This document shows positions 26,359-33,600 of a stretch of DNA of 33,600 nt, one piece after another; positions within the stretch are counted from its first letter, which is position 1; every line of letters begins with the position of its first letter. Made by a program: the position numbers and the translations under genes. The notes below the pieces were generated by a model. It was not told the origin of the DNA. It saw nothing but the letters and a program-made list of their open reading frames with translations, and ran no database searches. Source of the stretch: Spirochaetota bacterium (lineage in GTDB: Bacteria; Spirochaetota; Spirochaetia; JABEVK01); NCBI GenBank assembly GCA_020049045.1, contig JAIFLN010000167.1, forward strand, positions 1 to 33,600. The letters are read 5' to 3'.

Positions 26359-27525
26359 ATGGCCTATGAAGTAACCGCGACGCGCAAGCGTCCCCGCAGT
26401 TTCAATGAACTCACCGGACAGGAATTTGTTGTCACGACGCTGAAGAAATCGATCGAGGCGGGGCGGATTGCCCAGGCGTTTCTGTTCAGCGGGCCCCGGG
26501 GTGTGGGCAAGACTTCGATGGCGCGCATTTTGGCCAAAAGCCTCAACTGCGAAACCGGGCCGACAGCCGAACCTTGCGGCACTTGCAGCCATTGTGTGGA
26601 AATTGCCCGCGGCGCCAGCCTCGATGTGATCGAAATCGACGGTGCGTCCAACACCTCGGTCAACGATGTGCGCAACATCAAGGACGAGGTTCTTTTCGCC
26701 CCCGCCAACAGCAAGTACAAGGTCTACATCATCGACGAAGTCCATATGCTCTCGAACAGTGCGTTCAACGCCCTGCTCAAGACCATCGAGGAACCACCGC
26801 CGTACGTGGTGTTCATCTTCGCCACCACCGAGCTGCACAAGGTGCCGGCTACCATCAAGAGCCGTTGCCAGCAGTATAATTTCCGTCTGATCGGTACCGA
26901 GGAGATCAAGGAGCGCCTGGTTTCGGCCGCTTCTGACTTACAGGTCAGCGTGGACGACGAGGCCCTGTTCTGGATGGCCAAGGAGGCCACGGGGTCGATG
27001 CGCGATGCGTACACCCTGTTTGACCAGATTGCCGCCTTCAGCGACGGCCACATCACCCTCGAAAAGATCCGCGAAAAGCTGGGGCTGGTGGGGCTGGAGC
27101 AGATGAACCAGATTGCCGAAGCGTTGACGCTGGGCCACGGCAAACAGGCCCTCGAGCTCACCGACGCCATTTTGGGCTCGGGTGTGGCGGTGGAGCAGTT
27201 TGTGATGGACCTGGCAGACTACTACCGTGCGCTGTTGTTCTTTCTGCAAAAAATCGACAGGGAAGCCCTGCTGGGCTTTCACCCCGACCGGTTTCCCGAG
27301 GCCGTGAAGACGCAGACCAGCATTCCCCAGGCCGAACGGGCCCTCGAAAGCCTGCTGTCTTTGTACCGCACCCTGCGCTACTCGCTCAGCCAGCGCTACG
27401 AGCTGGAACTGTCGCTGAGCCGGCTGGCCACCCTGCGCCACTACGTGACCCCGGCCGAATTGGTGGCGAAGATCGAGGCCCTCAAGGGCCAGGCCGCCGC
27501 CGGTGAGTTCGAAAAAAAAAACTGA
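26359..27525 (+). CDS. dnaX: DNA polymerase III gamma/tau subunit, zero-frame (gamma-like) product
   Basis: The 388-residue clamp-loader ATPase has Walker A GPRGVGKT (res 45-52), a zinc module with Cys64, Cys73, Cys76 and Cys79, Walker B YIIDEVHM (about 123-130), sensor I FATTE and the arginine finger SRCQ. Domain III follows to about 370. The zero frame ends GEFEKKN-stop immediately after ten adenines (27512-27521). The frame after the A-tract continues in -1 (next entry), so this is probably the short of two forms. Zero-frame length matches gamma-type subunits. Start ATG 26359 lacks a Shine-Dalgarno. Confidence 0.95.
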   Translation: MAYEVTATRKRPRSFNELTGQEFVVTTLKKSIEAGRIAQAFLFSGPRGVGKTSMARILAKSLNCETGPTAEPCGTCSHCVEIARGASLDVIEIDGASNTSVNDVRNIKDEVLFAPANSKYKVYIIDEVHMLSNSAFNALLKTIEEPPPYVVFIFATTELHKVPATIKSRCQQYNFRLIGTEEIKERLVSAASDLQVSVDDEALFWMAKEATGSMRDAYTLFDQIAAFSDGHITLEKIREKLGLVGLEQMNQIAEALTLGHGKQALELTDAILGSGVAVEQFVMDLADYYRALLFFLQKIDREALLGFHPDRFPEAVKTQTSIPQAERALESLLSLYRTLRYSLSQRYELELSLSRLATLRHYVTPAELVAKIEALKGQAAAGEFEKKN

Positions 27526-27758
27526 ACTCGGTACCCCCGCCGACGTCTCCGCCTCCTAAACCCGCCAGCCCTATCCTCGATATTCTTGACCGCATGATGG
27601 CTGCACCCGACAAGAACGTCACACCGGTAGCTCCACCCCGCAACCTCCATGCCGGGGCTGTCGCGGCAGGATTGCCGCCCGCGCCGGTAGCCAAGTCGGC
27701 GCTCGATGAAACGGCCGAGTTGTTCCGCAGTGTTTTCAAAGGAGAAATTATCCCGTGA
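27512..27758 (+). CDS. dnaX: A10 slippage site and tau-like C-terminal extension of dnaX
   Basis: After the A10 run (27512-27521), the -1 frame is open from CTG 27522 for 78 codons and stops at TGA 27756-27758. It encodes a Pro-rich linker (LNSVPPPTSPPPKPASP), a helix LDILDRMMAAPDK, and a tail ETAELFRSVFKGEIIP, similar in style to DnaX tau ends. The next gene starts at GTG 27755, overlapping this stop as GTGA, and its AAAGGAG lies inside the extension. Insertion of one A (or loss of two), or a -1 ribosomal shift, would join the frames into a roughly 467-residue tau. A homopolymer sequencing error is the alternative. Confidence 0.8.
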
Positions 27759-28141
27759 CGGCCTCCCTTGAGCAGAAATTCCAGCAACTGAAACCGTTTG
27801 AGGGTGTCGTTGCCTGGTATCTTCTCGGCAGTGGTGCCCGTGACCAACTGCGACCCGACAGCGATCTGGATCTTGCCGCCATGCCTTACCCTGGCGTTCT
27901 TCTGGATCGCTGGGATTTGATTCAATGGGCTACCGATGCCTCGCTGGTATTCGAGAGGACTGTTGATGTCGGTATTTGTGACAGTCCGTTTCTGGTGTAT
28001 GCCAAGGAAGCGATTTACACAGGAAGACGCATTTATTGTAAGGATGAAACCGTGACTCGAAAGCGAGAGTCGGAGTTGTTGGCACTCTACCTCACCTATC
28101 TCGATGACCGCAAAGAGGTGATCCATGCCTATCGAGCTTGA
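27755..28141 (+). CDS. MntA-like minimal nucleotidyltransferase (antitoxin candidate) 2
   Basis: A 128-residue nucleotidyltransferase with LLGSGARDQLRPDSDLDLAAM (GS-x9-DxD) and a third acidic site in RTVDVGI. It is the partner of the following HEPN gene, overlapping it by 17 nt. The start GTG overlaps the stop of the dnaX extension (GTGA) and AAGGAG is about 10 nt upstream, so it appears to be translated from the dnaX transcript. It shares the fold but little sequence with the nucleotidyltransferase at 25568. Confidence 0.87.
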   Translation: MTASLEQKFQQLKPFEGVVAWYLLGSGARDQLRPDSDLDLAAMPYPGVLLDRWDLIQWATDASLVFERTVDVGICDSPFLVYAKEAIYTGRRIYCKDETVTRKRESELLALYLTYLDDRKEVIHAYRA

Positions 28142-28562
28142 TGATATCTGCTTTAACAAGATCGCCATCATCGAGCGCTGTCTTGTTCGCGTCTTTGAGG
28201 AATACAAGAGTGACACAACACTGGAATCTCCCACTCATGCAGACGCGTTGCTGTTGAATTTGGAACGGGCCTGCCAGGCTGCTATCGACTTGGCGATGCA
28301 TCTTGTTGCCCGAGATCGTCTTGGGATGCCGCAGGATAGCGCCGATGCCTTCGTTCTCCTCAGCCGGGCACAACGAATAGCGCCAGAAACAGCCAAAAGG
28401 CTCTCGGCCATGGTTGGGTTCCGAAATGTTGCGGTTCACGAATATCAGCGGCTCAATATGGACATTGTCAAAGCCATTGTTGAAAAGGACTGGAGTGTGT
28501 TTGAGGTATTTGCCCAGCAATTGGGAATGCGAATTGACCCCAAGGGAGCGAAAAGAAGATGA
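28125..28562 (+). CDS. HepT-like HEPN/DUF86 ribonuclease (toxin candidate) 2
   Basis: A 145-residue helical protein with MVGFRNVAVHEYQRLN near residue 108, a textbook Rx4HxY motif (R-N-V-A-V-H-E-Y) of HepT/DUF86. In characterised MntA/HepT pairs this protein is an RNase silenced by AMP transfer to the Tyr. GAGGTG lies 6 nt before the ATG. The stop overlaps the ybaB start (ATGA), embedding the module in the dnaX-ybaB operon. Confidence 0.88.
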   Translation: MPIELDDICFNKIAIIERCLVRVFEEYKSDTTLESPTHADALLLNLERACQAAIDLAMHLVARDRLGMPQDSADAFVLLSRAQRIAPETAKRLSAMVGFRNVAVHEYQRLNMDIVKAIVEKDWSVFEVFAQQLGMRIDPKGAKRR

Positions 28563-28876
28563 ACCCCCTCGACCTGATGAAGAACCTGCAGAAAATGCAG
28601 GAAACCATGCAGCAGATGCAGGAGAAAATGAAGTTTGTGACCGCCACAGGTTCGGCAGGTGGTGACCTGGTGAAGGTGACCGTCAACGGACAGATGGAGG
28701 TGCTGGGCGTCGAACTGGCTCCGGAATGCGTGGATCCCCGGGATATTCCCATGCTTGCCGATTTGATCCGCATGGCCACCAACGACGCGCTGACCCGGGT
28801 CAAAGACAAGCTCAAGGACGAATTGGGCCCGCTCGGTCAGGGTCTGGGACTGCCGGGGATGCCCGGGATGGCTTAA
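28559..28876 (+). CDS. ybaB: YbaB/EbfC nucleoid-associated protein
   Basis: A 105-residue DNA-binding protein with the family layout: N-terminal amphipathic helix (LMKNLQKMQETMQQMQEKM), a beta region (GGDLVKVTVNGQMEVLGVEL), and a C-terminal helix then a Gly/Met/Pro-rich tail. It is usually encoded between dnaX and recR; here one MNT-HEPN pair precedes it and a DUF4143 gene follows. The start overlaps the HEPN stop by 4 nt. Confidence 0.94.
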   Translation: MNPLDLMKNLQKMQETMQQMQEKMKFVTATGSAGGDLVKVTVNGQMEVLGVELAPECVDPRDIPMLADLIRMATNDALTRVKDKLKDELGPLGQGLGLPGMPGMA

Positions 28877-28890
28877 GCACATCCTGGATT

Positions 28891-28930
28891 ACCATGCACA
28901 TTGGTAGTATGATGTAGCAATATGCATGGT
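28891..28930 (+). promoter_or_regulatory. Promoter flanked by an 8-bp inverted repeat before the DUF4143 gene
   Basis: The -10-like TATGAT (28908-28913) ends 8 nt before the ATG at 28922; the -35 is weak. ACCATGCA (28891-28898) and TGCATGGT (28923-28930) form an inverted repeat bracketing the promoter, with the right arm over the start codon. This may be an operator. Confidence 0.4.
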
Positions 28931-30076
28931 AACGTTCATCGAGAGCTGGGAGCAAGGGTGGCAGCAGACCTCACTCTTTTTCCGGCTGTGGTTCTTTTAG
29001 GTCCTCGTCAGATTGGAAAGTCCACTCTCGCTCGGGAGTTGGGGGCCCTGTCACCCGGGTCGATTTCCTTCGATTTGGAAAGTCCCCGTGACCGCGCCCG
29101 TCTGACTGATCCGGAACTGCTGCTGGAGGAGCTGGCCGACCGATTGGTGATTCTGGATGAAGTGCAGGCTTTTCCGGATCTGTTTCCTGTGCTTCGCAGC
29201 CTGATCGACCGGAACCGCAGACCAGGACGGTTCCTCTTGCTGGGCTCGGCTTCTCCCCTGTTGATCCGTCAGGCCTCTGAAAGTTTGGCAGGAAGGGTTT
29301 CGTACCTTGAGCTAGGGCCCTTTCTTCCCTCGGAGGTGGGGGACGACCGCAAAAGTTTATTAGACCGAGTTTCCAGGGGTGGCTTTCCTGATTCGTTCCT
29401 TGCCACCGATGACAGCGCCAGTCTCCGCTGGCGGTTGGCCTTTGTGCGGGCTTATGTTGAACGGGACCTGCCGCAACTGGGTCTAGAGGCACCCGCATCC
29501 CTTCTTCGACGCCTCTGGACGATGCTGGCCCACTTGCAGGGGCAGACTTTGAATACCAGCCAGTTGGCCTCGTCTTTGGGCATTGCGCCAGCGACGGTAC
29601 GCCGTTACGTCGACTTCATGGAGTCGGCCCTCCTGATCCGTCTTTTGCCTGCCTGGAGCGGCAACGTCAAAAAGCGGCTGGTGACGGCACCGAGGGTGTA
29701 TCTGAGAGATTCCGGTGTGGCGGCTGCCTTGCTCGATTTGGGCAATCTGGAAAAAGCGATGGGGCATCCCAGCTGGGGTTCCCAATGGGAGTCGGTGGTC
29801 CTGGAATGTTTGGCAGCTTGGCATCCCGACGCCCGGTTATCGTACTACAGGACCTCCAATGGGGCAGAGGTCGATTTTGTCATCGAGCAAGGAGAGAAAC
29901 GGTGGGTGGTCGAAGCGAAGGCGTCCTCAGCGCCGCAGGTATCCCGAGGGTTCTGGTCGAGTCTGGAGGACCTTGGTGTTCGGCAGGCTTTTGTCTGTGC
30001 CATGGTTGAAGAGGCCTATCCTCTGCGGGAAGGGGTTAGAGTTGTTCCCGTGACGGCCCTCGTTAGGCTAGACTGA
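28922..30076 (+). CDS. AAA ATPase with DUF4143 domain 1
   Basis: A 384-residue protein of the AAA/DUF4143 family. Walker A GPRQIGKST (about res 27-35), Walker B LVILDEVQAFP (about 74-84), sensor LLGSAS, an HTH-like segment LNTSQLASSLGIAPATVRRYVDF, and a C-terminal restriction-nuclease-like core GAEVDFVIE with VEAKAS. The family is common, often transferred between genomes, and mostly of unknown role. It is inserted between ybaB and recR. It lacks a Shine-Dalgarno and has its own -10. Confidence 0.88.
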   Translation: MHGNVHRELGARVAADLTLFPAVVLLGPRQIGKSTLARELGALSPGSISFDLESPRDRARLTDPELLLEELADRLVILDEVQAFPDLFPVLRSLIDRNRRPGRFLLLGSASPLLIRQASESLAGRVSYLELGPFLPSEVGDDRKSLLDRVSRGGFPDSFLATDDSASLRWRLAFVRAYVERDLPQLGLEAPASLLRRLWTMLAHLQGQTLNTSQLASSLGIAPATVRRYVDFMESALLIRLLPAWSGNVKKRLVTAPRVYLRDSGVAAALLDLGNLEKAMGHPSWGSQWESVVLECLAAWHPDARLSYYRTSNGAEVDFVIEQGEKRWVVEAKASSAPQVSRGFWSSLEDLGVRQAFVCAMVEEAYPLREGVRVVPVTALVRLD

Positions 30077-30081
30077 ATTCC

Positions 30082-30672
30082 ATGGGCCCCCTCGATTCTC
30101 TGATTACCAACTTGTCGCGGCTTCCTGGCTTGGGCAAGAAAAGCGCTGTGCGTATGGCGTTCCATCTTTTGAAAGCCGACCGCAACTACCTCACAGAGCT
30201 GGGGCGGCAAATTTCCACCCTGCGCGACCATATTGTGCGCTGCTCGGTGTGCGGCAACTACACCGAGGCCGACCCCTGTGAAATTTGCAGCGACAGCAGC
30301 CGCGATCAGACGACGCTGTGCGTGGTGGAACAGGTGCAGGACCTGATGAACCTGCACGCCACCGGCGAATACCGGGGACTGTTCCACGTGCTGCACGGGG
30401 TGATTGCCCCGCTCGATGGGATTGGTCCCGCCGAACTGGGCCTGGACCGACTGGACAAGCGGGTGGGCGCCGGTGTCATCCGCGAAGTCATTCTGGCCAC
30501 CAACCCCACCCTGGAAGGTGACACCACCGCGTTGTACATCCACAGGATGCTGGGTTCCCGCAACGTGAAAATCACCCGGTTGGCTTCGGGTCTTCCCGTG
30601 GGCGGTGACCTGGAGTACGCCGACCGCCTGACCATTGCCCGGGCGCTCAAGGCCCGCAGCGGCATGGACTGA
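30082..30672 (+). CDS. recR: Recombination mediator RecR
   Basis: The 196-residue protein acts with RecF and RecO in gap repair. It has an N-terminal helix-hairpin-helix (LSRLPGLGKKSAVRMAFHLL), a zinc finger CSVCGNYTEADPCEIC with four cysteines, and a TOPRIM domain (VVEQVQDLMNL, ATNPTLEGDTTALYI) ending in the Walker-B-like region LASGLPVGGDLEY. TAGACT (30069-30074) ends 7 nt before the ATG, so a leaderless start is likely. It is convergent with the second DUF4143 gene, 13 nt away, with no clear terminator. Confidence 0.96.
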   Translation: MGPLDSLITNLSRLPGLGKKSAVRMAFHLLKADRNYLTELGRQISTLRDHIVRCSVCGNYTEADPCEICSDSSRDQTTLCVVEQVQDLMNLHATGEYRGLFHVLHGVIAPLDGIGPAELGLDRLDKRVGAGVIREVILATNPTLEGDTTALYIHRMLGSRNVKITRLASGLPVGGDLEYADRLTIARALKARSGMD

Positions 30673-30685
30673 GGCCGAATGGCTG

Positions 30686-31831
30686 CTAAATCTCCCGCCA
30701 ACTGAGGGCGGTACCGTTGCTTCGGGTCTGTGAAGGCGAACCGCCAAAAACGACCCGCCGTCGCTCGACGGGAACAGAAGCCAAGGAGCCGACGGTGTCG
30801 AGGTTCTTGAAGAACTCGCTGCTGAGCGTCTGGCCCGCCTTCGCTTCCCAGAGAAAAGTCTGACCATGGAGCCGTTCGACAAGGTCGATTTCCACCCCGG
30901 AGCTGTCGCGCCAGAATCCCAAAGAAGGGGTTTCTCCTTCCTGGCTCTGCCTCTTGTAGCGTTCCGCCACGATCAAGTTCTCGAACACAGCCCCTCGCAG
31001 GGGGTGGAACTGCAGGTCTTCAGGCTTTCGTACCTCGAGCAGCCGGCAGAGCAGACTGGTGTCGTGCCAGTAGAGTTTGGGAGATTTTACGAGCCGCTTG
31101 TTAAAACTCTCATTCCAGGGCCTGAGAAAAAAGATCAGAAAGGACGCCTCAAGGAGGCCTAACCAGTCTCGAACGGTGTTCACCGACAACCCTGAGTCCT
31201 GTGCCAGCGAGGCGAGGTTGAGAAGTTGACCGGCACGACCGGCACAAAGGCTGAGAAAGCGACGGAAATCGGCCAGATTCTGAATGTTTCGCACCAAACG
31301 GATGTCTCGCTCGACATAGGTGGACAAGTAGTCCCTTGTGAACAGCTCGGGTGGCAGTTGTTGGGCCCTTACCCTCGGGTAGAAACCTCGAAAGGCCGCC
31401 TGTTCCCACTGCTGGTCATCCATTGTTTCTCCGAGCTCGGCCATGGAGAACGGCAGAAGATGGAAGATAGCGGCCCGGCCGGCCAGACTCTGGCTGACGG
31501 CTTGCAGCAAAAGAAAGTTGTTCGACCCGGAAACCAGAAATTGGCCCGGTTTCGAGGTGTCAGCGTAGCCTTGCAGGTAGTTGAACAAGGAGGGCAGCCG
31601 TTGTGCCTCGTCGATGATCAGTCCCTGCTCCTTTCCCTGTTCCAAAAATCCCCGGGGGTCTGTGCCGGCAAAATCGAGGGTATCGGGGTCTTCAAGGGAT
31701 ACGTAGAGGCGGTCAGGCCACAGCGTCCGGAGCAAGGTGGTTTTGCCAGACTGTCGGGGGCCGGTGAGGCAAACAACCGGATAGTACAGGGCTGAACGTT
31801 GCAGGGCAGGAGTCAGCGCTCGGGGAATCAT
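30686..31831 (-). CDS. AAA ATPase with DUF4143 domain 2
   Basis: A 381-residue member of the same family as the gene at 28922 but clearly diverged. Walker A is GPRQSGKTT, Walker B LIIDEAQRLP, sensor VSGSNN, HTH-like LNLASLAQDSGLSVNTVRDWLGLLE, and the nuclease-like core SSGVEIDLVE with LWEAKAGQTL. It stands on the opposite strand facing recR. TATAGT ends 6 nt before its ATG and no Shine-Dalgarno is present. Function is unknown; family members are frequently accessory. Confidence 0.88.
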   Translation of the reverse strand: MIPRALTPALQRSALYYPVVCLTGPRQSGKTTLLRTLWPDRLYVSLEDPDTLDFAGTDPRGFLEQGKEQGLIIDEAQRLPSLFNYLQGYADTSKPGQFLVSGSNNFLLLQAVSQSLAGRAAIFHLLPFSMAELGETMDDQQWEQAAFRGFYPRVRAQQLPPELFTRDYLSTYVERDIRLVRNIQNLADFRRFLSLCAGRAGQLLNLASLAQDSGLSVNTVRDWLGLLEASFLIFFLRPWNESFNKRLVKSPKLYWHDTSLLCRLLEVRKPEDLQFHPLRGAVFENLIVAERYKRQSQEGETPSLGFWRDSSGVEIDLVERLHGQTFLWEAKAGQTLSSEFFKNLDTVGSLASVPVERRRVVFGGSPSQTRSNGTALSWREI

Positions 31832-31837
31832 GGGTTC

Positions 31838-31866
31838 ACTATAGAGAGAACTTGCAAATCGATCAA
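31838..31866 (-). promoter_or_regulatory. Promoter of the second DUF4143 gene
   Basis: On the minus strand TTGATC (31866-31861), a 17-nt spacer and TATAGT (31843-31838). The -10 ends 6 nt before the ATG. It is back to back with the rfbC promoter. Confidence 0.6.
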
Positions 31867-31874
31867 CGCGCTGA

Positions 31875-31903
31875 TTGATTTTCCGTTCTCCGCGTGCCAG
31901 ACT
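31875..31903 (+). promoter_or_regulatory. Candidate promoter of rfbC
   Basis: TTGATT (31875-31880), a 17-nt spacer and CAGACT (31898-31903). The -10 ends 5 nt before the rfbC ATG, so the mRNA would be leaderless. Confidence 0.45.
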
Positions 31904-31908
31904 GCACC

Positions 31909-32454
31909 ATGGCTTTTCAATTCACACCCGGTCCGCTGGAAGGTCTGGTTCTGATCCGGCCCGCCGTGCACCGGGACGCCCGTGGTTCGTTCTTCGAAAC
32001 CTACAAACATTCGGAATTCGAGGCGGCTGGGATTGCCGGACCATTTGTTCAAGAAAATCATAGCGTCAGCCAGCGGGGGGTGCTGCGCGGCATTCACTAT
32101 CAGCGGCCACCACACGCGCAGGGCAAGCTGGTGAGGGTGTCGCAAGGGGTTTGCTGGGATGTGGCCGTTGACCTTCGTCCGCAGTCCCCCTCCTTTCTTC
32201 AGAGCTTCGGAGTAGAGCTGAACGCCGAAGACCACACCATGCTTTATCTGCCGCCGGGGTTTGGGCATGGGTTTTTGGCGCTGAGCGAACGGGTCGAGGT
32301 GGTGTACCTGTGTACCGCCGAGTACCAGCCCGCTTCTGAAGAGGGCCTGCGGTGGGACGACCCAGGTCTGGCAATCCAGTGGCCCGATGCGGGCGTTCCC
32401 CTGGTCCTGTCTGACCGTGACCGGCACTTTCCCCTTTACAAATTCCCCCTATGA
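31909..32454 (+). CDS. rfbC: dTDP-4-dehydrorhamnose 3,5-epimerase
   Basis: The 181-residue cupin enzyme epimerises C3 and C5 of dTDP-4-keto-6-deoxyglucose in the dTDP-rhamnose pathway. Family strings are DARGSFFETYKHSEF, QENHSVSQRGVLRGIHYQ with the catalytic His, GKLVRVSQGVCWDVAVDLR, and LPPGFGHGFLALSE. GTG 31894 is in frame but lies across the -10, so ATG 31909 is used. rfbA, rfbB and rfbD are not nearby; the neighbour gmd belongs to GDP-sugar synthesis, pointing to a surface polysaccharide locus to the right. Confidence 0.92.
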   Translation: MAFQFTPGPLEGLVLIRPAVHRDARGSFFETYKHSEFEAAGIAGPFVQENHSVSQRGVLRGIHYQRPPHAQGKLVRVSQGVCWDVAVDLRPQSPSFLQSFGVELNAEDHTMLYLPPGFGHGFLALSERVEVVYLCTAEYQPASEEGLRWDDPGLAIQWPDAGVPLVLSDRDRHFPLYKFPL

Positions 32455-32477
32455 GATATAGTGTTCAATGTTTGAAC
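32435..32477 (+). promoter_or_regulatory. Promoter and inverted repeat upstream of gmd
   Basis: TTTACA (32435-32440), a 16-nt spacer and TATAGT (32457-32462) form a good promoter within the rfbC end. Directly after the -10 lies GTTCAA-TGT-TTGAAC (32463-32477), covering the predicted start point like an operator. AAGGAG precedes the gmd ATG. Confidence 0.6.
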
Positions 32478-32488
32478 AAGGAGACACT

Positions 32489-33600
32489 ATGCCCAAAGTT
32501 GCCCTGATTACCGGTATTACCGGACAAGATGGAGCCTATCTGGCCGAATTTCTGTTGAAAAAGGGCTACGTGGTCCATGGCCTGAAGCGCCGCACCAGTC
32601 TGTTCAACACCGACCGGATCGATCATTTGTACCAAGACCCGCACGAAAAAGACGTCAAATTCCAGCTGCACTACGGCGATATGACCGACAGCACCAACCT
32701 GATCCGCATCATTCAGGAAACCAAGCCCGATGAGATTTACAACCTGGCAGCCATGAGCCATGTGGCCGTCAGCTTCGAAACCCCTGAGTACACGGCCAAC
32801 GCCGACGGTATCGGTACCCTGCGTCTGCTCGAGGCTGTCCGCATTCTGGGGTTGGAAAAGAAGACCCGCATCTACCAGGCCAGCACCAGCGAACTGTACG
32901 GCAAGGTGCAGGAAATTCCCCAAAGTGAAAAGACTCCCTTCTACCCCCGCAGCCCCTACGCCGTGGCCAAGATGTACGCCTACTGGATTACCGTGAACTA
33001 CCGCGAAGCCTACGGTCTGTTTGCCTGCAACGGCATTCTGTTCAACCACGAAAGCCCCATCCGCGGTGAAACCTTCGTCACCCGCAAAATCACCCGCGCC
33101 GCCAGCAAGATTGCCCTGGGGCTGCAGGACAAGCTGTTTTTGGGAAACCTCAGCAGCAAACGCGACTGGGGCCATGCCAAGGACTACGTGCGCATGATGT
33201 GGATGATTCTGCAGGCCGACGAGCCCGAAGACTGGGTGATTGCCACCGGCGTCACCACCGAAGTGCGCGACTTTGTGAAAATGGCCTTTGCCGAAGCGGG
33301 CATTGCCATTGAGTTCAAGGGAGAGGGAGTGGAGGAACGCGGTTACGTCGTGAAATGCTCCAACCCGAAGTACCAGGTTCCCGTCGGAAGAGAAGTGGTG
33401 GCCGTCGATCCCAGGTATTTCCGTCCCACCGAGGTGGACCTGCTGATCGGCGACCCCACCAAGGCCAAGACCAAACTGGGCTGGGTGCCCGAACACGACC
33501 TGAAGAGCCTGGTGGCCGATATGATGGCAGGCGACCTGAAGCTGATGACCAAGGATCGCTACCTCAAAGAGGGCGGGTACCGGGTGAATAACTACTTCGA
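32489..33600 (+). CDS. gmd: GDP-mannose 4,6-dehydratase, 3' end outside window
   Basis: The frame of 370 codons is still open at the window edge and is probably nearly complete, since family members have about 340-375 residues. The enzyme converts GDP-mannose to GDP-4-keto-6-deoxymannose for fucose, rhamnose or perosamine synthesis. The NADP-binding loop is [10 protein letters not shown] (res 9-18), the catalytic region has ASTSELYGK and the YxxxK motif in [12 protein letters not shown], and the substrate-contact string [17 protein letters not shown] is conserved. ATG 32489 follows AAGGAG at 7 nt. It has its own promoter. Confidence 0.95.
   Translation, partial: MPKVALITGITGQDGAYLAEFLLKKGYVVHGLKRRTSLFNTDRIDHLYQDPHEKDVKFQLHYGDMTDSTNLIRIIQETKPDEIYNLAAMSHVAVSFETPEYTANADGIGTLRLLEAVRILGLEKKTRIYQASTSELYGKVQEIPQSEKTPFYPRSPYAVAKMYAYWITVNYREAYGLFACNGILFNHESPIRGETFVTRKITRAASKIALGLQDKLFLGNLSSKRDWGHAKDYVRMMWMILQADEPEDWVIATGVTTEVRDFVKMAFAEAGIAIEFKGEGVEERGYVVKCSNPKYQVPVGREVVAVDPRYFRPTEVDLLIGDPTKAKTKLGWVPEHDLKSLVADMMAGDLKLMTKDRYLKEGGYRVNNYF

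Overview
This is a replication-origin region from a bacterial chromosome of roughly 55-60% GC. Two signs point to a diderm: a long YidC with a periplasmic domain, and a lipobox protein. Several proteins recall spirochaetes: a short GyrB with the string [11 protein letters not shown], the DnaA string [11 protein letters not shown], and the block dnaA-dnaN-recF-DUF721 beside gyrBA. That placement is a judgement from memory of these families, not a search, and I hold it at about 0.5.

Left part (1-7700). A truncated lipoprotein gene (minus strand) is followed by a tightly coupled plus-strand operon: nadA-nadB (quinolinate for NAD), msrB (methionine sulfoxide repair) and an RlmM-like rRNA 2'-O-methyltransferase. 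Then come ung (uracil excision), a Cof-type HAD phosphatase, a MarC membrane protein and a trans-polyprenyl diphosphate synthase. The synthase is co-directional with a type II NADH dehydrogenase fused to a DoxX-like membrane domain, which suggests a quinone-linked pair.

Origin (7700-25300). Genes diverge from an AT-rich oriC at 17187-17519. Leftward run dnaA, dnaN, recF, a DciA-like DUF721 gene, tRNA-Pro(CGG), rpmH, rnpA, yidD, yidC and jag. Rightward run gyrB and gyrA, followed by a perfect 16-bp parS site, a terminator, an adenosine-deaminase-family gene on the opposite strand, then parA-parB. A strong promoter overlapping the parB stop drives tRNA-Ser(UGA), tRNA-Ser(GCU), tRNA-Arg(GCG), tRNA-Ser(GGA) and the SRP RNA.

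Right part (25270-33600). Beyond a 200-bp run of hairpins lies the core dnaX-ybaB-recR set, interrupted by accessory genes. A MntA/HepT-type nucleotidyltransferase-HEPN pair sits before dnaX, a second, different pair sits between dnaX and ybaB, and DUF4143 ATPases lie before and after recR. dnaX ends its zero frame right after ten adenines. The -1 frame then stays open for 78 codons and stops exactly at the start of the next gene, which suggests slippage making gamma-like and tau-like forms. The window closes with rfbC and a nearly complete gmd (deoxysugar/surface polysaccharide synthesis).

A window-wide theme is that many monocistronic or first genes have a -10-like hexamer only 5-8 nt upstream of the start codon and no Shine-Dalgarno sequence, whereas operon-internal genes usually have good ones. 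This predicts frequent leaderless mRNAs.
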